In this document: one piece after another, positions 18,031 through 26,850 of the stretch
Layout: each line of letters begins with the position of its first letter
Position numbering within the stretch: the stretch's first letter is position 1
Source: Methylococcaceae bacterium UBA7658
Lineage (GTDB): Bacteria > Pseudomonadota > Gammaproteobacteria > Methylococcales > Methylomonadaceae
Direction: 5' to 3'
DNA: 47,155 nt
Assembly (NCBI GenBank): GCA_002483425.1
Contig: DLHW01000025.1
Coordinates: 7,062 to 54,216 of the forward strand
Notes under the pieces: model-generated
Seen by the model: the letters and a program-made list of their open reading frames with translations, nothing else
Database searches by the model: none
Told to the model about the DNA's origin: nothing
Position numbers and translations under genes: made by a program

Positions 18031-18750
18031 TTAATCCAAGCTGGCAGCCAAACCTTCCAATATTTCATTCTGCAATTTAATGATAGTAGCAACCGGATCG
18101 TGCGCGGTTCGTATCGGTCTGCCGATGACCACATGGCTGGCGCCGTTTAGCATCGCATTCCGGGCCGTGGCGACGCGTTTTTGGTCGTCTTCGCCCGGCA
18201 CGGCCGACGCAGGACGAATACCCGGCGTGACTACCAAAAAATTATCGCCCAACTCTTGCCGCAAGGGTTTTGCTTCTAATGCCGACGACACCACGCCGTC
18301 GCACCCTAATGCAATGGCTTTTTTGGCGCGGGTTAATACTAAATCTTGCACCGGACGGGTCATGCCCATTTGCTGCATGTCGGTTTCGTCAAAACTGGTG
18401 AGCACGGTCACCGCCAGCACTTTAACATTACCCCGGTCCGTAAGCGCCGCCTGGATAATCGCATCGTTGCCGTGGATCGTCGTTAACGAAACGCCTCGGT
18501 TTTTAACTTGTTGCACCGCTAAATGGACGGTTTCCGGGATATCGAAAAATTTCAGGTCGAGCATGACCTGGTTGCCGCGGCCGATAATGAAGTCGACAAT
18601 ATCCCACCAGCCAGCCAAGAACAGTTCGAGACCGACTTTAAAAAACTTAATCTCGCCATCCAGTTTTTTTACCCACTGCTTGGCTTCTTCAGGATGGGGT
18701 ACGTCCAACGCAAAGATAATCCGTTCGTTAAGATTGATATTGGTTTTCAC
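18031..18750 (-). CDS. pyrF: Orotidine 5'-phosphate decarboxylase
   Basis: A 239-residue enzyme for the last step of UMP synthesis, OMP to UMP plus CO2. FALDVPHPEEA and KFFKVGLELF form the N-terminal strands. MLDLKFFDIPETV carries the conserved catalytic Asp-Lys-Asp array. VTPGIRPA and GASHVVIGRPI form the phosphate-binding loops. Length and motifs are complete. It is on the same strand as mltB but 122 bases upstream of it, so co-transcription is possible. It is divergent from ampD with a 168-base gap. Confidence 0.96.
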   Translation of the reverse strand: MKTNINLNERIIFALDVPHPEEAKQWVKKLDGEIKFFKVGLELFLAGWWDIVDFIIGRGNQVMLDLKFFDIPETVHLAVQQVKNRGVSLTTIHGNDAIIQAALTDRGNVKVLAVTVLTSFDETDMQQMGMTRPVQDLVLTRAKKAIALGCDGVVSSALEAKPLRQELGDNFLVVTPGIRPASAVPGEDDQKRVATARNAMLNGASHVVIGRPIRTAHDPVATIIKLQNEILEGLAASLD

Positions 18751-18918
18751 GGCTCTAATTAAGATTGAAAAATATAACCGCTGAATGCTAACACAGTCGC
18801 TTAACTTTAGAAAATCGGCAATCTTTCGCCGCGGGTTAATCGTTCAATGCCAAGCTTTTTAGTCAGGAATCTCAATAGCGGTTAAAATAAGCAATAGGTC
18901 TTTTCATTTCCCTATGTT

Positions 18919-19476
18919 ATGCATATAGACGGACATTGGCTGCGCGAAGCCAGCCACATATCTTCACCTAACTACGATGATCGTCCGGAGCCGGAGGATA
19001 TTTCCTTGCTCGTCGTTCATTGCATTAGCTTGCCGCCGGGCGAGTTCGGTAATACCTGTATAGAGCAACTTTTTTGCAACCGGTTAAATCCGGACGATCA
19101 CGACTATTTCAAAAGCATCCATCAATTGAAAGTGTCTTCGCATCTGGTGATTGACCGGCTAGGCCATATTACTCAATATGTACCCTTCGATAAACGCGCT
19201 TGGCACGCCGGACTGTCGGCATTTGAAGGCCGGGAAAAGTGCAATGATTTTTCGATCGGGATTGAACTGGAAGGCGCCGAGTTCACGCCCTATACGGAAA
19301 GCCAATATCTGCAACTGGCCGATTGTACTAAAGCTTTATTGAACGTCTATCCACAGCTTTCAACTAGACGGATAACTGGACACAGCAATATCGCGCCGGG
19401 CCGGAAAACCGATCCGGGCGAATCATTTGACTGGAATAAATTTTATAGTTTACTGAACGGAAGGCTGGAAATTTAA
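18919..19476 (+). CDS. ampD: 1,6-anhydro-N-acetylmuramyl-L-alanine amidase
   Basis: A 185-residue cytoplasmic zinc amidase for cell wall recycling, which removes the peptide from anhydro-MurNAc-peptides. It aligns by eye with E. coli AmpD over its whole length: LLVVHCISLPPGEFG with H34, KRAWHAGLSAFEGREKCNDFSIGIELEG, and TGHSNIAPGRKTDPG with H155 and D165. These are the expected three zinc ligands (AmpD H34, H154, D164). No signal peptide is seen, as expected. In enterobacteria AmpD loss derepresses ampC; no ampR or ampC is seen here. The start ATG at 18919 has only a weak ribosome site. Confidence 0.95.
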   Translation: MHIDGHWLREASHISSPNYDDRPEPEDISLLVVHCISLPPGEFGNTCIEQLFCNRLNPDDHDYFKSIHQLKVSSHLVIDRLGHITQYVPFDKRAWHAGLSAFEGREKCNDFSIGIELEGAEFTPYTESQYLQLADCTKALLNVYPQLSTRRITGHSNIAPGRKTDPGESFDWNKFYSLLNGRLEI

Positions 19477-19562
19477 CCTCATCTCCCAAAAATAACAGAA
19501 ATAGGTTAGTATTTTGGTTGGAAATAGCGGTAGAAGTTCTCTGAAAATGAATGAGCTGAAAA

Positions 19563-21095
19563 ATGAATAGAGGTAAATACGTCGTTCTCCTTCTCTTATT
19601 GTTGTTCCCTTTATGTGGCTTTGCTTCGGAAGAGTTAAATTCCAGTTCCGCGCGTAATTTGGATTTATCGCGCCACTGGGTAGGCTATCTGGCTCTCGTG
19701 TTATTTGCGGTGGCTTACATTCTGGCGATGACTGAGGAAATAACCGATCTTAGAAAATCCAAGCCCATGGTTTTTGCAGCCAGCCTTATCTGGGTATTTA
19801 TCGGCGCGGTCTACGCCAATAACGGAATGAGCGAGCAGATCGGGACTGCATTTCGCTCCGTCCTGATCAGCTATGCGGAATTATTCCTGTTTATCCTGGT
19901 ATCGATGACTTACTTGAACGCCATGGAAGACCGGAGCGTTTTTGAAAAACTTAGGGTTTGGTTGCTGAAAAAAAACTTCACTTACCGCCAGCTATTCTGG
20001 ATTACCGGATTTCAGGCGTTTTTTATTTCTTCTGCGTGTAACAATCTTACCACCGCGTTACTCATGGGTTCGGTTATTGTGGCTTTAGGCAAGGATAGTC
20101 CGCGTTTTGTAACCCTGTCTTGCATCAATGTCGTAGTCGCCACCAATGCCGGCGGTTCATTCAGTCCTTTTGGCGATATTACGACTCTTTTGGTGTGGCA
20201 AAAAGGCGTTGTGCCCTTTATCGATTTCTTTTCTTTGCTAGTCCCGGCGCTCGTTAATCTCGTGGTACCGGCGGCGATAATGCATTTCTTTATCCCTAAG
20301 CTTAGGCCCGACGCCGTTCAAGAATCCGAGCCGATGAAGCGCGGCGGCTGGATAATCATAGGCTTGTTCGTGTTAACCATTGTTACCTCGGTCTGTTTTG
20401 AGAATTTATTAGGCCTGCCGCCTGCCGCCGGCATGATGATGGGATTAACCTATTTGAAGTTCTTCAGCTATTACATGCAGCAATTCCCCGCTCATCATGA
20501 CGACGAAGACCAAGCCTTGGAAAACACTCCGGCAATGGGTTCAAATCTCGCCGCCGTTAAGCCCTCGGAGAACGTTAGGAAAGGCTATATTGATTATTTT
20601 GCGCCCATGAAGGTCATGAATACGGCAAAATACCGGGAGGCGATGGTCGATCAGCCGTTTGATGTCTTTCATAAGGTTGCCAATCTTGAATGGGACACTT
20701 TGCTTTTTTTCTACGGTGTCATGGTGGCTGTCGGCGGCTTAAGTTTCATCGGTTACATGGATGTCGCTTCGCAATATCTTTACGTTGGCCTCGACCCTAC
20801 CATTGCCAATATTATGGTGGGTATTGCTTCGGCCTTCGTCGATAACGGCACCATTATGCTGGCTGTTCTGACGATGGCGCCCGATATTTCGCAAGGGCAG
20901 TGGTTATTAGTTACCCTGACAGCGGGGGTCGGAGGCAGTTTGCTAGCGGTTGGTTCTGCCGCCGGGGTCGGGTTAATGGGACAAGCTAAAGGTATTTATA
21001 CCTTTACCAGCCACCTCAAATGGACGCCTGCTATTGCTTTAGGTTATTTAGCCAGTATCGCGGTCCATTTTTTATTGAATGGCAGCTATTTTTAA
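19563..21095 (+). CDS. nhaD: NhaD-type sodium/proton antiporter
   Basis: A 510-residue inner-membrane antiporter of the NhaD family (ion transporter superfamily). An N-terminal signal-like segment (MNRGKYVVLLLLLLFPLCGFA) is followed by about twelve hydrophobic helices. Conserved blocks include SSACNNLTTALLMG, VVATNAGGSFSPFGDITTLLVWQ and ASAFVDNGTIMLAVL near the end, with paired polar residues inside helices as expected for ion binding. It would exchange external protons for internal Na+ or Li+. A hydrophilic loop at about 295-350 is slightly extended. GAGCTGAAAA precedes the ATG. It is probably a single-gene unit, followed after 78 bases by a lipoprotein. Confidence 0.93.
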   Translation: MNRGKYVVLLLLLLFPLCGFASEELNSSSARNLDLSRHWVGYLALVLFAVAYILAMTEEITDLRKSKPMVFAASLIWVFIGAVYANNGMSEQIGTAFRSVLISYAELFLFILVSMTYLNAMEDRSVFEKLRVWLLKKNFTYRQLFWITGFQAFFISSACNNLTTALLMGSVIVALGKDSPRFVTLSCINVVVATNAGGSFSPFGDITTLLVWQKGVVPFIDFFSLLVPALVNLVVPAAIMHFFIPKLRPDAVQESEPMKRGGWIIIGLFVLTIVTSVCFENLLGLPPAAGMMMGLTYLKFFSYYMQQFPAHHDDEDQALENTPAMGSNLAAVKPSENVRKGYIDYFAPMKVMNTAKYREAMVDQPFDVFHKVANLEWDTLLFFYGVMVAVGGLSFIGYMDVASQYLYVGLDPTIANIMVGIASAFVDNGTIMLAVLTMAPDISQGQWLLVTLTAGVGGSLLAVGSAAGVGLMGQAKGIYTFTSHLKWTPAIALGYLASIAVHFLLNGSYF

Positions 21096-21173
21096 AAAAA
21101 TGATTCATATAGCATTCAGCATGTTATTGGTATTCTGACGTCATAAAATCAAATATTTTAGCGAGAACAGGCG

Positions 21174-22046
21174 ATGAATCAATTTATAAGCAAACTTGTT
21201 TTGACCGGACTAGCTTTATCGTTGACCGCGTGCGCGCATTACCCCGCGCCGCAGGGCGCATATTCTTCGAGTAATGTTTATTACCCGAATGTCAATCGCG
21301 GCTCCGCTTATCCGTACCAAAGCAATAATTATTACTACCGGCCGGGCGCGCCTTTACCGCCGCGTTATCCGGTTTATAGTTCGCCCTATGGCTACCGGTA
21401 TCCGTCCAGCGGCTACACGAATAATTATTATTACCAAAATAATAACGTCTATCGTCCGCAACCTTCGCCATCATGGCCGCACGAGCATCACGACCATTAC
21501 TATTATCAAAAACCGCCGCATGACAATCATCATGCGGACGATAACCGATACGACAACCGCCGGGACGACCATAACCAATGGGATAACCGGCGTGGCCAGG
21601 ACAATCGCGACGATCATCGTGACCACGATCAAAAGCCCCAGCATTTCGGGAATTATGACAACGGTAACCGGAACGATAACCGCCGGAATGACCACAACCA
21701 ATATGGCAACCGGCGGGATACGGGCAATGCGAACGGCTTCCGCGGCGAAACTATGCAGCCTTCGCAAGGCAATCAAGCCGGACATTTTAAACTACCGCCC
21801 AATAGCAACCGGGTAGAAAACGGCTGGCAGCAGCCGGATAGGAATCGCATGCGGGTAACCCAGGACGTTCCTGTGCAAAACAACCGCCCGCAACCTATTG
21901 TCCGTCCTGCTCCCGAACGGCCGGACAACAATCGCCTGAATACGGTTAATGATTCCAATAACACTCGATCGCCGGCCCGGGAACCGGATGATAATCGCAA
22001 AAAAAATGAAGACAACAGAGCTAAATGGTTTTCCAATAGGCGGTAG
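21174..22046 (+). CDS. His/Asn/Asp/Arg-rich low-complexity lipoprotein
   Basis: A 290-residue lipoprotein. The signal ends LTAC, with the lipid-bearing Cys at 20. The mature chain is highly biased: Tyr/Pro/Asn/Ser-rich to about residue 110 (NNYYYQNNNVYRPQ), then repeated His/Asp/Asn/Arg units such as DNRRDDHNQWDNRRGQDNRD and RNDNRRNDHNQYGNRRD, then a Pro/Asn/Arg tail. No folded domain is evident. Such a chain could be an extended cell-surface or peptidoglycan-binding element, or bind metals through its many His and Asp residues; neither is shown. AGAACAGGCG precedes the ATG. I do not recognise a named family. Confidence 0.75.
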   Translation: MNQFISKLVLTGLALSLTACAHYPAPQGAYSSSNVYYPNVNRGSAYPYQSNNYYYRPGAPLPPRYPVYSSPYGYRYPSSGYTNNYYYQNNNVYRPQPSPSWPHEHHDHYYYQKPPHDNHHADDNRYDNRRDDHNQWDNRRGQDNRDDHRDHDQKPQHFGNYDNGNRNDNRRNDHNQYGNRRDTGNANGFRGETMQPSQGNQAGHFKLPPNSNRVENGWQQPDRNRMRVTQDVPVQNNRPQPIVRPAPERPDNNRLNTVNDSNNTRSPAREPDDNRKKNEDNRAKWFSNRR

Positions 22047-22362
22047 GCGTTAAAACTCTATTTAATGCTTGGCTAACAATTTCCTGCTCTAACATCCGGC
22101 ATCCCAGTAACGGTTGCCGGGGTTCTTTCCTTTGTTACCCAATACGCGCAAGCGCTTAGCGGGCGGCATTCGCGACTTAAAACTATTACAGCTTTGTTAA
22201 AGTTAGATAAGTAACTTATTGTTGCTTAATGACATTTAATAATTCACCCAAGGTGTTTGCATTTGTTCTTTCGATCGCCTAAACTTCGAAGCTGGTTTTA
22301 GGTTTAACAATTGTCATATCCTGATTTATCGGATCGCTTAAATAACAACTATAACAGACGCG
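22047..22362. other. 316-base intergenic region before the SPFH-like pair
   Basis: There is no gene here. The left part holds a candidate terminator for the lipoprotein gene (22096-22120). The right 200 bases are AT-rich and should carry the promoter of the two-gene membrane/coiled-coil unit; I could not pick a clear -35/-10 pair. Confidence 0.4.
22096..22120 (+). terminator. Possible terminator after lipoprotein gene
   Basis: CCGGCA (22096-22101) pairs with TGCCGG (22115-22120) across a 13-base loop, followed by a pyrimidine run (GGTTCTTTCCTTTG). The stem is short, so this is tentative. Confidence 0.4.
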
Positions 22363-23622
22363 ATGGAAAATCGACTTCTATCTAAACTCAAAAGCGGCGG
22401 AATCGGCCGCTTGATCAATATTGTGCAGACACTGTTCGTCAGTTTCCTGCGCATCTGGTCGATACCCATTGTTTTACTGCTCAGTTTGGCGTCTGGATTT
22501 ACCACCTTCTATGGTATGTCCTACTTTATAACGCCTTGGATAGCTTTGATTATCACGATCGCCATCCAATCCATCATTGTGATTTGTTCGTTCGAGCTGG
22601 CGGGCATTCATTGTAAAGCGAACCGGCTGCGTTATTTCAGCGTTCTGGTTTCGCTAGTGATTGCGTTCACGGCTTCGATGGCGTTTTCCTATTTCAAGTT
22701 TTACGAAATTTCCGAACATGACACTATCCGCATCGAACGCATCAATGAAGTCGTCAACCAAGTCGATGGTTATTTGAAACAACTGGTTGCCGTAAAAAGC
22801 AGCGTATTGGGTGAACATAAACAAGAATTGGAAAAAATCGGTAAAGAATTATCGCAAGCTTATTTCGGCACTCATCCCGAAATTCCGCCCCAATTTCAAA
22901 ATATTGTGGGCGAAGGCCCGGTTTGGCGGCATATTAAAAAAGTCCATGAGGAAAAACAAGCGCAAATTGACGCTTTAGAGAAACAGTTTGCCAATGTCGA
23001 TCAGTCCATAGCGAGTCTAAAGCTCGGTCTTAATAAATTGGATACCGACGCCGTTCATAGTGAACAGGCATACAATGACGTTTCCCTGGGGTTAAATAAA
23101 GTTCAATTGGAATTCAACCAATTAACTGCCAAATTCCGCTCTGAACTGCCAGCGGCGCCCGTCTTGATGACTTATTCGCAGTTTACCGAGGCGGTTAAAC
23201 CATCCGTAAATAATTTGCCGAAATTTACCTTATTCCCGCTAATTATTGCCGGTATGGTCGATTTTTTTACCGTGTTATTGTCCTACCGGCTGGAATTCTC
23301 GGCCCCCGGTCCGCTAACCGAACAAGAAGAAGAGTTAGTGTTCGAATGTTTGAAGCAATTCACCGAATTTCGCATTAACGAAAACGATGCCGTGGAAATT
23401 ATCATCGAGAAAACCGATATAGAAAAAGCGCGGCATTATGTCGATTGGCCTCGGATGTTTGCCGTTGGTTTATTACTGAGCCGCGGCTTTTTACGTAAAG
23501 TAGACGAACGGAGGGTCGAGTTCGCGCCAAATTTATACCCGCTCATCGCCGAAAAAATGGGCGATAAACTTCAGCAAATTAAAGCGCAAACCGCTTTGCG
23601 TAACCGGTCGTCCACACTTTAA
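22363..23622 (+). CDS. Membrane protein with periplasmic or cytosolic coiled coil
   Basis: A 419-residue protein of no family I recognise. Three hydrophobic helices lie at about 32-52, 56-77 and 92-111. A charged, heptad-like helical region follows at about 120-262 (RIERINEVVNQVDGYLKQ, HEEKQAQIDALEKQF). A fourth helix is at about 288-308, and a soluble tail at 310-419 is acidic at first (LTEQEEELVFECLKQF) and then winged-helix-like (ARHYVDWPRMFAVGLLLSRG). It ends 3 bases before a coiled-coil protein with an SPFH-like domain, so the two are surely co-transcribed and likely form a complex. The ribosome site is weak. It could be a membrane anchor or mechanosensor for its partner; this is inference. 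Confidence 0.8.
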   Translation: MENRLLSKLKSGGIGRLINIVQTLFVSFLRIWSIPIVLLLSLASGFTTFYGMSYFITPWIALIITIAIQSIIVICSFELAGIHCKANRLRYFSVLVSLVIAFTASMAFSYFKFYEISEHDTIRIERINEVVNQVDGYLKQLVAVKSSVLGEHKQELEKIGKELSQAYFGTHPEIPPQFQNIVGEGPVWRHIKKVHEEKQAQIDALEKQFANVDQSIASLKLGLNKLDTDAVHSEQAYNDVSLGLNKVQLEFNQLTAKFRSELPAAPVLMTYSQFTEAVKPSVNNLPKFTLFPLIIAGMVDFFTVLLSYRLEFSAPGPLTEQEEELVFECLKQFTEFRINENDAVEIIIEKTDIEKARHYVDWPRMFAVGLLLSRGFLRKVDERRVEFAPNLYPLIAEKMGDKLQQIKAQTALRNRSSTL

Positions 23623-23625
23623 GCC

Positions 23626-25020
23626 ATGAATGCCGGAAAATCGCCATTAGAACAATGGCTGGCGGAAATCAGCGCCGAGAGTAATTCGCTCGCCGCAACC
23701 TGGGATCCCGGTTTCGACAGCGGTAGACAAATCGTTATTGCGAAACTGGGTCCGTTCCTAAAAACGTATCAGCGTCCTGTCTTATTCGCTCCGCGCTTTT
23801 ATCATCAAACCTTCGCGTTACCTATCGACGAGTGGCGGTTTAACAGCCAAATCAAACTCTACGGCGATTTTTGCACCATCGATGCGCTGGTAACGATACG
23901 CTTTCAAGCCTCTTTAAAATATGCTCAAGCGAATTTGGAAGCCTTGCCTAATATCAATCCCCACATTAAAACCCGCTGCGAAAGTTTGGTCAAAGGCGCG
24001 GTAGAACAGGAGCTTAAAAAACTGTCCGCCGGTCATTGGGTGGAGCAAGGTTTGGTCCAAGCCGAACGCAATATCGAAACGAAAATCAATGAAACGTTAA
24101 CCCAGCAAAACATCCAATGCAGCGCCTTATGTGAGATGCTCACGAGTTTTACCGAATTGCCGGAGTCTACAAAACTCGACAACCGATTTGCCCATGACGA
24201 TATCTACCTCAAAGTCTTAAAGAAAAACTTTGAAACGCGCGAACAGCAGAATAAGGAACGGTTACGGCAAGAACTTCTACTGGAGCAACAACGCCTCGAA
24301 CGGCAACAACGGCTTATCGATCAATATAACCAAGAACAAGCACTGCACCGGATCGAGCAGGAACAGGCCGCGCTTAATCTTAAACGGCGTTTGGAAGAGC
24401 AAGAACGGCAACTCAATGAACAATTCCTTATAGAAGATCGCGTCCATAGGGAACAGGTATATCACGAACAAAACCTGAAACGCATGGAGCAGGAAGCTGT
24501 AGCGAAAACACAGCAAGAAATCCAAGCTAAACAGTTGGAAGTTGAACAACACTTGCTGCATAAAAAACTAGAGCATGAACGTCAGCTCAAAGACATTCAG
24601 CTTGCCGCCGAAATAGCCGAGTTCGAAAAAGATCAACAAGCCTGGAACGAAATCCATGAGCGCTTAAAAATTGAAAAAATTGAGCAAGAAAAACGCTTGA
24701 AACATCTGGAAATCGAAGCGGAACTGGTGTTGCTCGACACCAAACAGAATGAAGAGCAAAAACTGCAAGAACGGCTGTTAATGGAAAAACTGATGCACGA
24801 CGCCCGGTTAAAAGACATGGCGTTGGACATGCAAATTCAGGAGCATGAAAAACGTTACGCCGCAACCCAGCAACTCGACAGTTATTTACGCCGCGACATT
24901 GAATTATTAATTCTCGAAAAACACCGGGAAGAATTGGTGCATGAAGTTAAAAAAACCAAACAAGACGATACCCCGTCAATTCCGGCGCCTGCTTATCAAG
25001 AAAATCCTGATAAACCGTAA
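23626..25020 (+). CDS. SPFH/flotillin-like protein with long coiled coil
   Basis: A 464-residue soluble protein. Residues about 34-98 look like a beta-rich domain (RPVLFAPRFYHQTFALP, DFCTIDALVTIRFQASL). They are followed by helices (SLVKGAVEQELKKLSAGHWV, AERNIETKINETLTQQNI) whose order and spacing match the SPFH (band 7/flotillin/stomatin) fold. From about 195 to 445 it is an almost uninterrupted Glu/Gln/Leu/Lys coiled coil. The tail is short and Pro-rich (IPAPAYQENPDKP). Unlike most SPFH proteins it has no N-terminal membrane hairpin; the 4-helix protein 3 bases upstream could supply the anchor. The SPFH assignment is from visual pattern only. Confidence 0.75.
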   Translation: MNAGKSPLEQWLAEISAESNSLAATWDPGFDSGRQIVIAKLGPFLKTYQRPVLFAPRFYHQTFALPIDEWRFNSQIKLYGDFCTIDALVTIRFQASLKYAQANLEALPNINPHIKTRCESLVKGAVEQELKKLSAGHWVEQGLVQAERNIETKINETLTQQNIQCSALCEMLTSFTELPESTKLDNRFAHDDIYLKVLKKNFETREQQNKERLRQELLLEQQRLERQQRLIDQYNQEQALHRIEQEQAALNLKRRLEEQERQLNEQFLIEDRVHREQVYHEQNLKRMEQEAVAKTQQEIQAKQLEVEQHLLHKKLEHERQLKDIQLAAEIAEFEKDQQAWNEIHERLKIEKIEQEKRLKHLEIEAELVLLDTKQNEEQKLQERLLMEKLMHDARLKDMALDMQIQEHEKRYAATQQLDSYLRRDIELLILEKHREELVHEVKKTKQDDTPSIPAPAYQENPDKP

Positions 25021-25032
25021 GTAATAAAGGCT

Positions 25033-25317
25033 ATGTGCAATATGGGATTGGAAAATGCCGTTTTTCAACTCGCAAAACCAAAATTATTAGCGGCGATGGT
25101 TGGCAATAATAAAGAATTCGGCTTTGAAATAGATATGCCCTGGCTGAATATCTCTGATTTAGATCCTTTCAGCATACCAACAATTCTAGCGTGTCAAATC
25201 GGCCATCAAGAGGCTGTCACTATAATTCCGTGAACGATTCAAATCTTGGAAGCAGCCGTCGAAAACACCATCTATCGTTTACCTGATGGGTATAATCGGG
25301 CGATGTTACTTAATTGA
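25033..25317 (+). pseudogene. Short reading frame interrupted by TGA
   Basis: An ATG with AAAGG upstream starts a 66-codon frame (MCNMGLENAVFQLAKPKLLA) that stops at TGA 25231-25233. The same frame continues for 27 sensible codons (TIQILEAAVENTIYRLPDGY) to TGA at 25315-25317. A single C-to-T change (CGA to TGA) would explain the break. It lies 12 bases after the coiled-coil gene and could be a degraded third gene of that operon. I do not recognise the protein. Confidence 0.4.
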
Positions 25318-25326
25318 CAAAGGCGA

Positions 25327-25818
25327 TTATTTGTCAACTTCTTTAAAAGCAGCCTCAGATAGCGTCCAGTCCTTTGCCATTTCGTTGTCCGAGAAATCTT
25401 GCGGCAATTTGATTGGCTGATACCGCTGGCGGTTATTTAAAAACCTGTCATTATCGAGGTTATTGTTATTACTCAAAAATTCTTCTGAAATATCTGTCAC
25501 GATTCCTGCCAATTCATGCGTTTCCCCCCACTCGTGCATAGCCAACAGAATATTTTTTAACGACAACCCCAGTGGCGATAAGGCATATTCAACCCGAGGC
25601 GGGATTTCGCTATAGTCTTTTCGAATAATAAGTCCATGCGCTTCCATTTCCCGCAATTGTTTAGTTAATGTGCGTTGGGATATTCCACGCAGTTCGCGTT
25701 GAAGCTGGTTAAAACGTTTAGTGCTTACCAAAAGTTGATGGATGATCAGTACCTTCCAACGTCCTGAAATTAGGTTTAAAGTGATTTCAACCGGACAACT
25801 GATTTCTTTTTTTGACAT
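25327..25818 (-). CDS. HxlR-family transcriptional regulator
   Basis: A 163-residue winged-helix regulator of the HxlR (MarR-like) family, acting as a DNA-binding dimer. The N-terminal Cys 8 in CPVEITLNLISGRWKVLIIHQL is the position used for redox sensing in some members (HypR, YodB type). The recognition helix region is RELRGISQRTLTKQLREMEAHGLI, and the wing includes PPRVEYALSPLG. The C-terminal ~50 residues extend beyond the usual ~110-residue core and look unstructured. It is divergent from a pirin and a YcaC-like hydrolase, a known type of neighbourhood for such regulators. It probably represses those genes in response to electrophiles or oxidants. Confidence 0.9.
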   Translation of the reverse strand: MSKKEISCPVEITLNLISGRWKVLIIHQLLVSTKRFNQLQRELRGISQRTLTKQLREMEAHGLIIRKDYSEIPPRVEYALSPLGLSLKNILLAMHEWGETHELAGIVTDISEEFLSNNNNLDNDRFLNNRQRYQPIKLPQDFSDNEMAKDWTLSEAAFKEVDK

Positions 25819-25866
25819 CCTGTGCCGCCTTATTTATGGGTTAATAGCAGTATCCTTTTTGTGCGT

Positions 25867-25897
25867 ACTTGCATTAGTAATTGTATAGTCTTATTGT
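25867..25897 (+). promoter_or_regulatory. Candidate promoter and HxlR operator for pirin gene
   Basis: TTGCAT (25869-25874) and TATTGT (25892-25897) are spaced by 17 bases, a plausible sigma-70 promoter facing the pirin gene. An imperfect dyad (ACTTGCA ... TTGTATAGT) covers 25867-25889 and could be the regulator's operator. Only pattern-level support. Confidence 0.35.
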
Positions 25898-25960
25898 AAT
25901 TAAAACGCCAAACAAATCTATGGCAAGCTAAAAATTTTTAATCCAGTTGCGGAGGTTTTC

Positions 25961-26818
25961 ATGGGCAGCAAAAACATTATTTCTATCCAGCGAGGAATGG
26001 GTAGCCATTGGGTGGGCGATGGTTTTCCGGTCAATACGATGTTGTCCTACAATACGATGGGGGCAAGCATCAGCCCATTCCTGTTACTGGATTATGCGGG
26101 GCCTGCCAACTTTGAGCCGTCGAATCTCCAGCGCGGGGTTGGGATGCATCCGCATCGAGGTTTTGAGACGGTGACCATCGTTTACAGCGGCGAAGTCGAA
26201 CATCAGGACAATGCCGGTAACGCCGGCAAAATCGGTCCCGGCGATGTGCAGTGGATGACAGCAGCACGCGGAATTTTGCATGAAGAACGGCATAGCAAGG
26301 CGTTCAGTCAGCAAGGCGGTAGGTTAGAGATGATCCAACTGTGGGTGAACTTGCCGGCAAAGGACAAAATGTCGCCACCGCACTATCAGGAAATTGTGAA
26401 TGCCAAGATTCCGGTGGTCGCACTGCCTAATCATGTCGGCAGCGCCAGGATTATCGCAGGGCAGTTCGGCGATACTGCCGGTGCTGCGCGTACGTTTACA
26501 CCGATCAATCTGTGGGATGTACGTTTGAATGCGGGCAGCGAAGTCCAGTTATCTTCACCGGATGGGTTTAATACGGCTCTATTGGTGTTGGAAGGTAGCG
26601 TTAACATCAACGGGGCGGAACTCCTGCACGGCAAGGAACTCGCCCTGTTTGGGCCAGCCGGTGACCATGTGAACCTGAAAGCCGATGAAAACTCTATTCT
26701 GTTAGTGATGGGCGGCGAACCGATTGACGAACCCATTGCGGGATATGGGCCATTCGTGATGAATACGCAAGCGGAGATCAACACGGCCATGAACGACTTC
26801 AATGCTGGACGCTTTTGA
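25961..26818 (+). CDS. Pirin family protein
   Basis: A 285-residue bicupin of the pirin family. The metal ligands of the N-terminal cupin are in place: H63 and H65 in GMHPHRGFETV, and H107 and E109 in GILHEER. The C-terminal cupin (from about residue 160) lacks a metal site, as usual. Bacterial pirins have been reported with quercetinase-like dioxygenase or redox-regulatory activity; the substrate here is unknown. The start ATG at 25961 has a strong GGAGG ribosome site. It is followed after 32 bases by a YcaC-like hydrolase and lies opposite an HxlR regulator, so all three probably form one stress-response locus. Confidence 0.93.
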   Translation: MGSKNIISIQRGMGSHWVGDGFPVNTMLSYNTMGASISPFLLLDYAGPANFEPSNLQRGVGMHPHRGFETVTIVYSGEVEHQDNAGNAGKIGPGDVQWMTAARGILHEERHSKAFSQQGGRLEMIQLWVNLPAKDKMSPPHYQEIVNAKIPVVALPNHVGSARIIAGQFGDTAGAARTFTPINLWDVRLNAGSEVQLSSPDGFNTALLVLEGSVNINGAELLHGKELALFGPAGDHVNLKADENSILLVMGGEPIDEPIAGYGPFVMNTQAEINTAMNDFNAGRF

Positions 26819-26850
26819 TAGCTGACTTTTTAACCACGTAGGAGATCGCC

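Noticed and set aside
21274..21816. A 180-codon frame overlapping the low-complexity lipoprotein
   Set aside because: Its Ile/Thr/Met repeats are the frame-shifted image of AAY/CGN/GAY repeats in the lipoprotein, which has a signal peptide and lipobox.
25231..25233. TGA read as selenocysteine
   Set aside because: No SECIS-like hairpin is evident just downstream and no selenoprotein family is recognised; simple decay is more likely.
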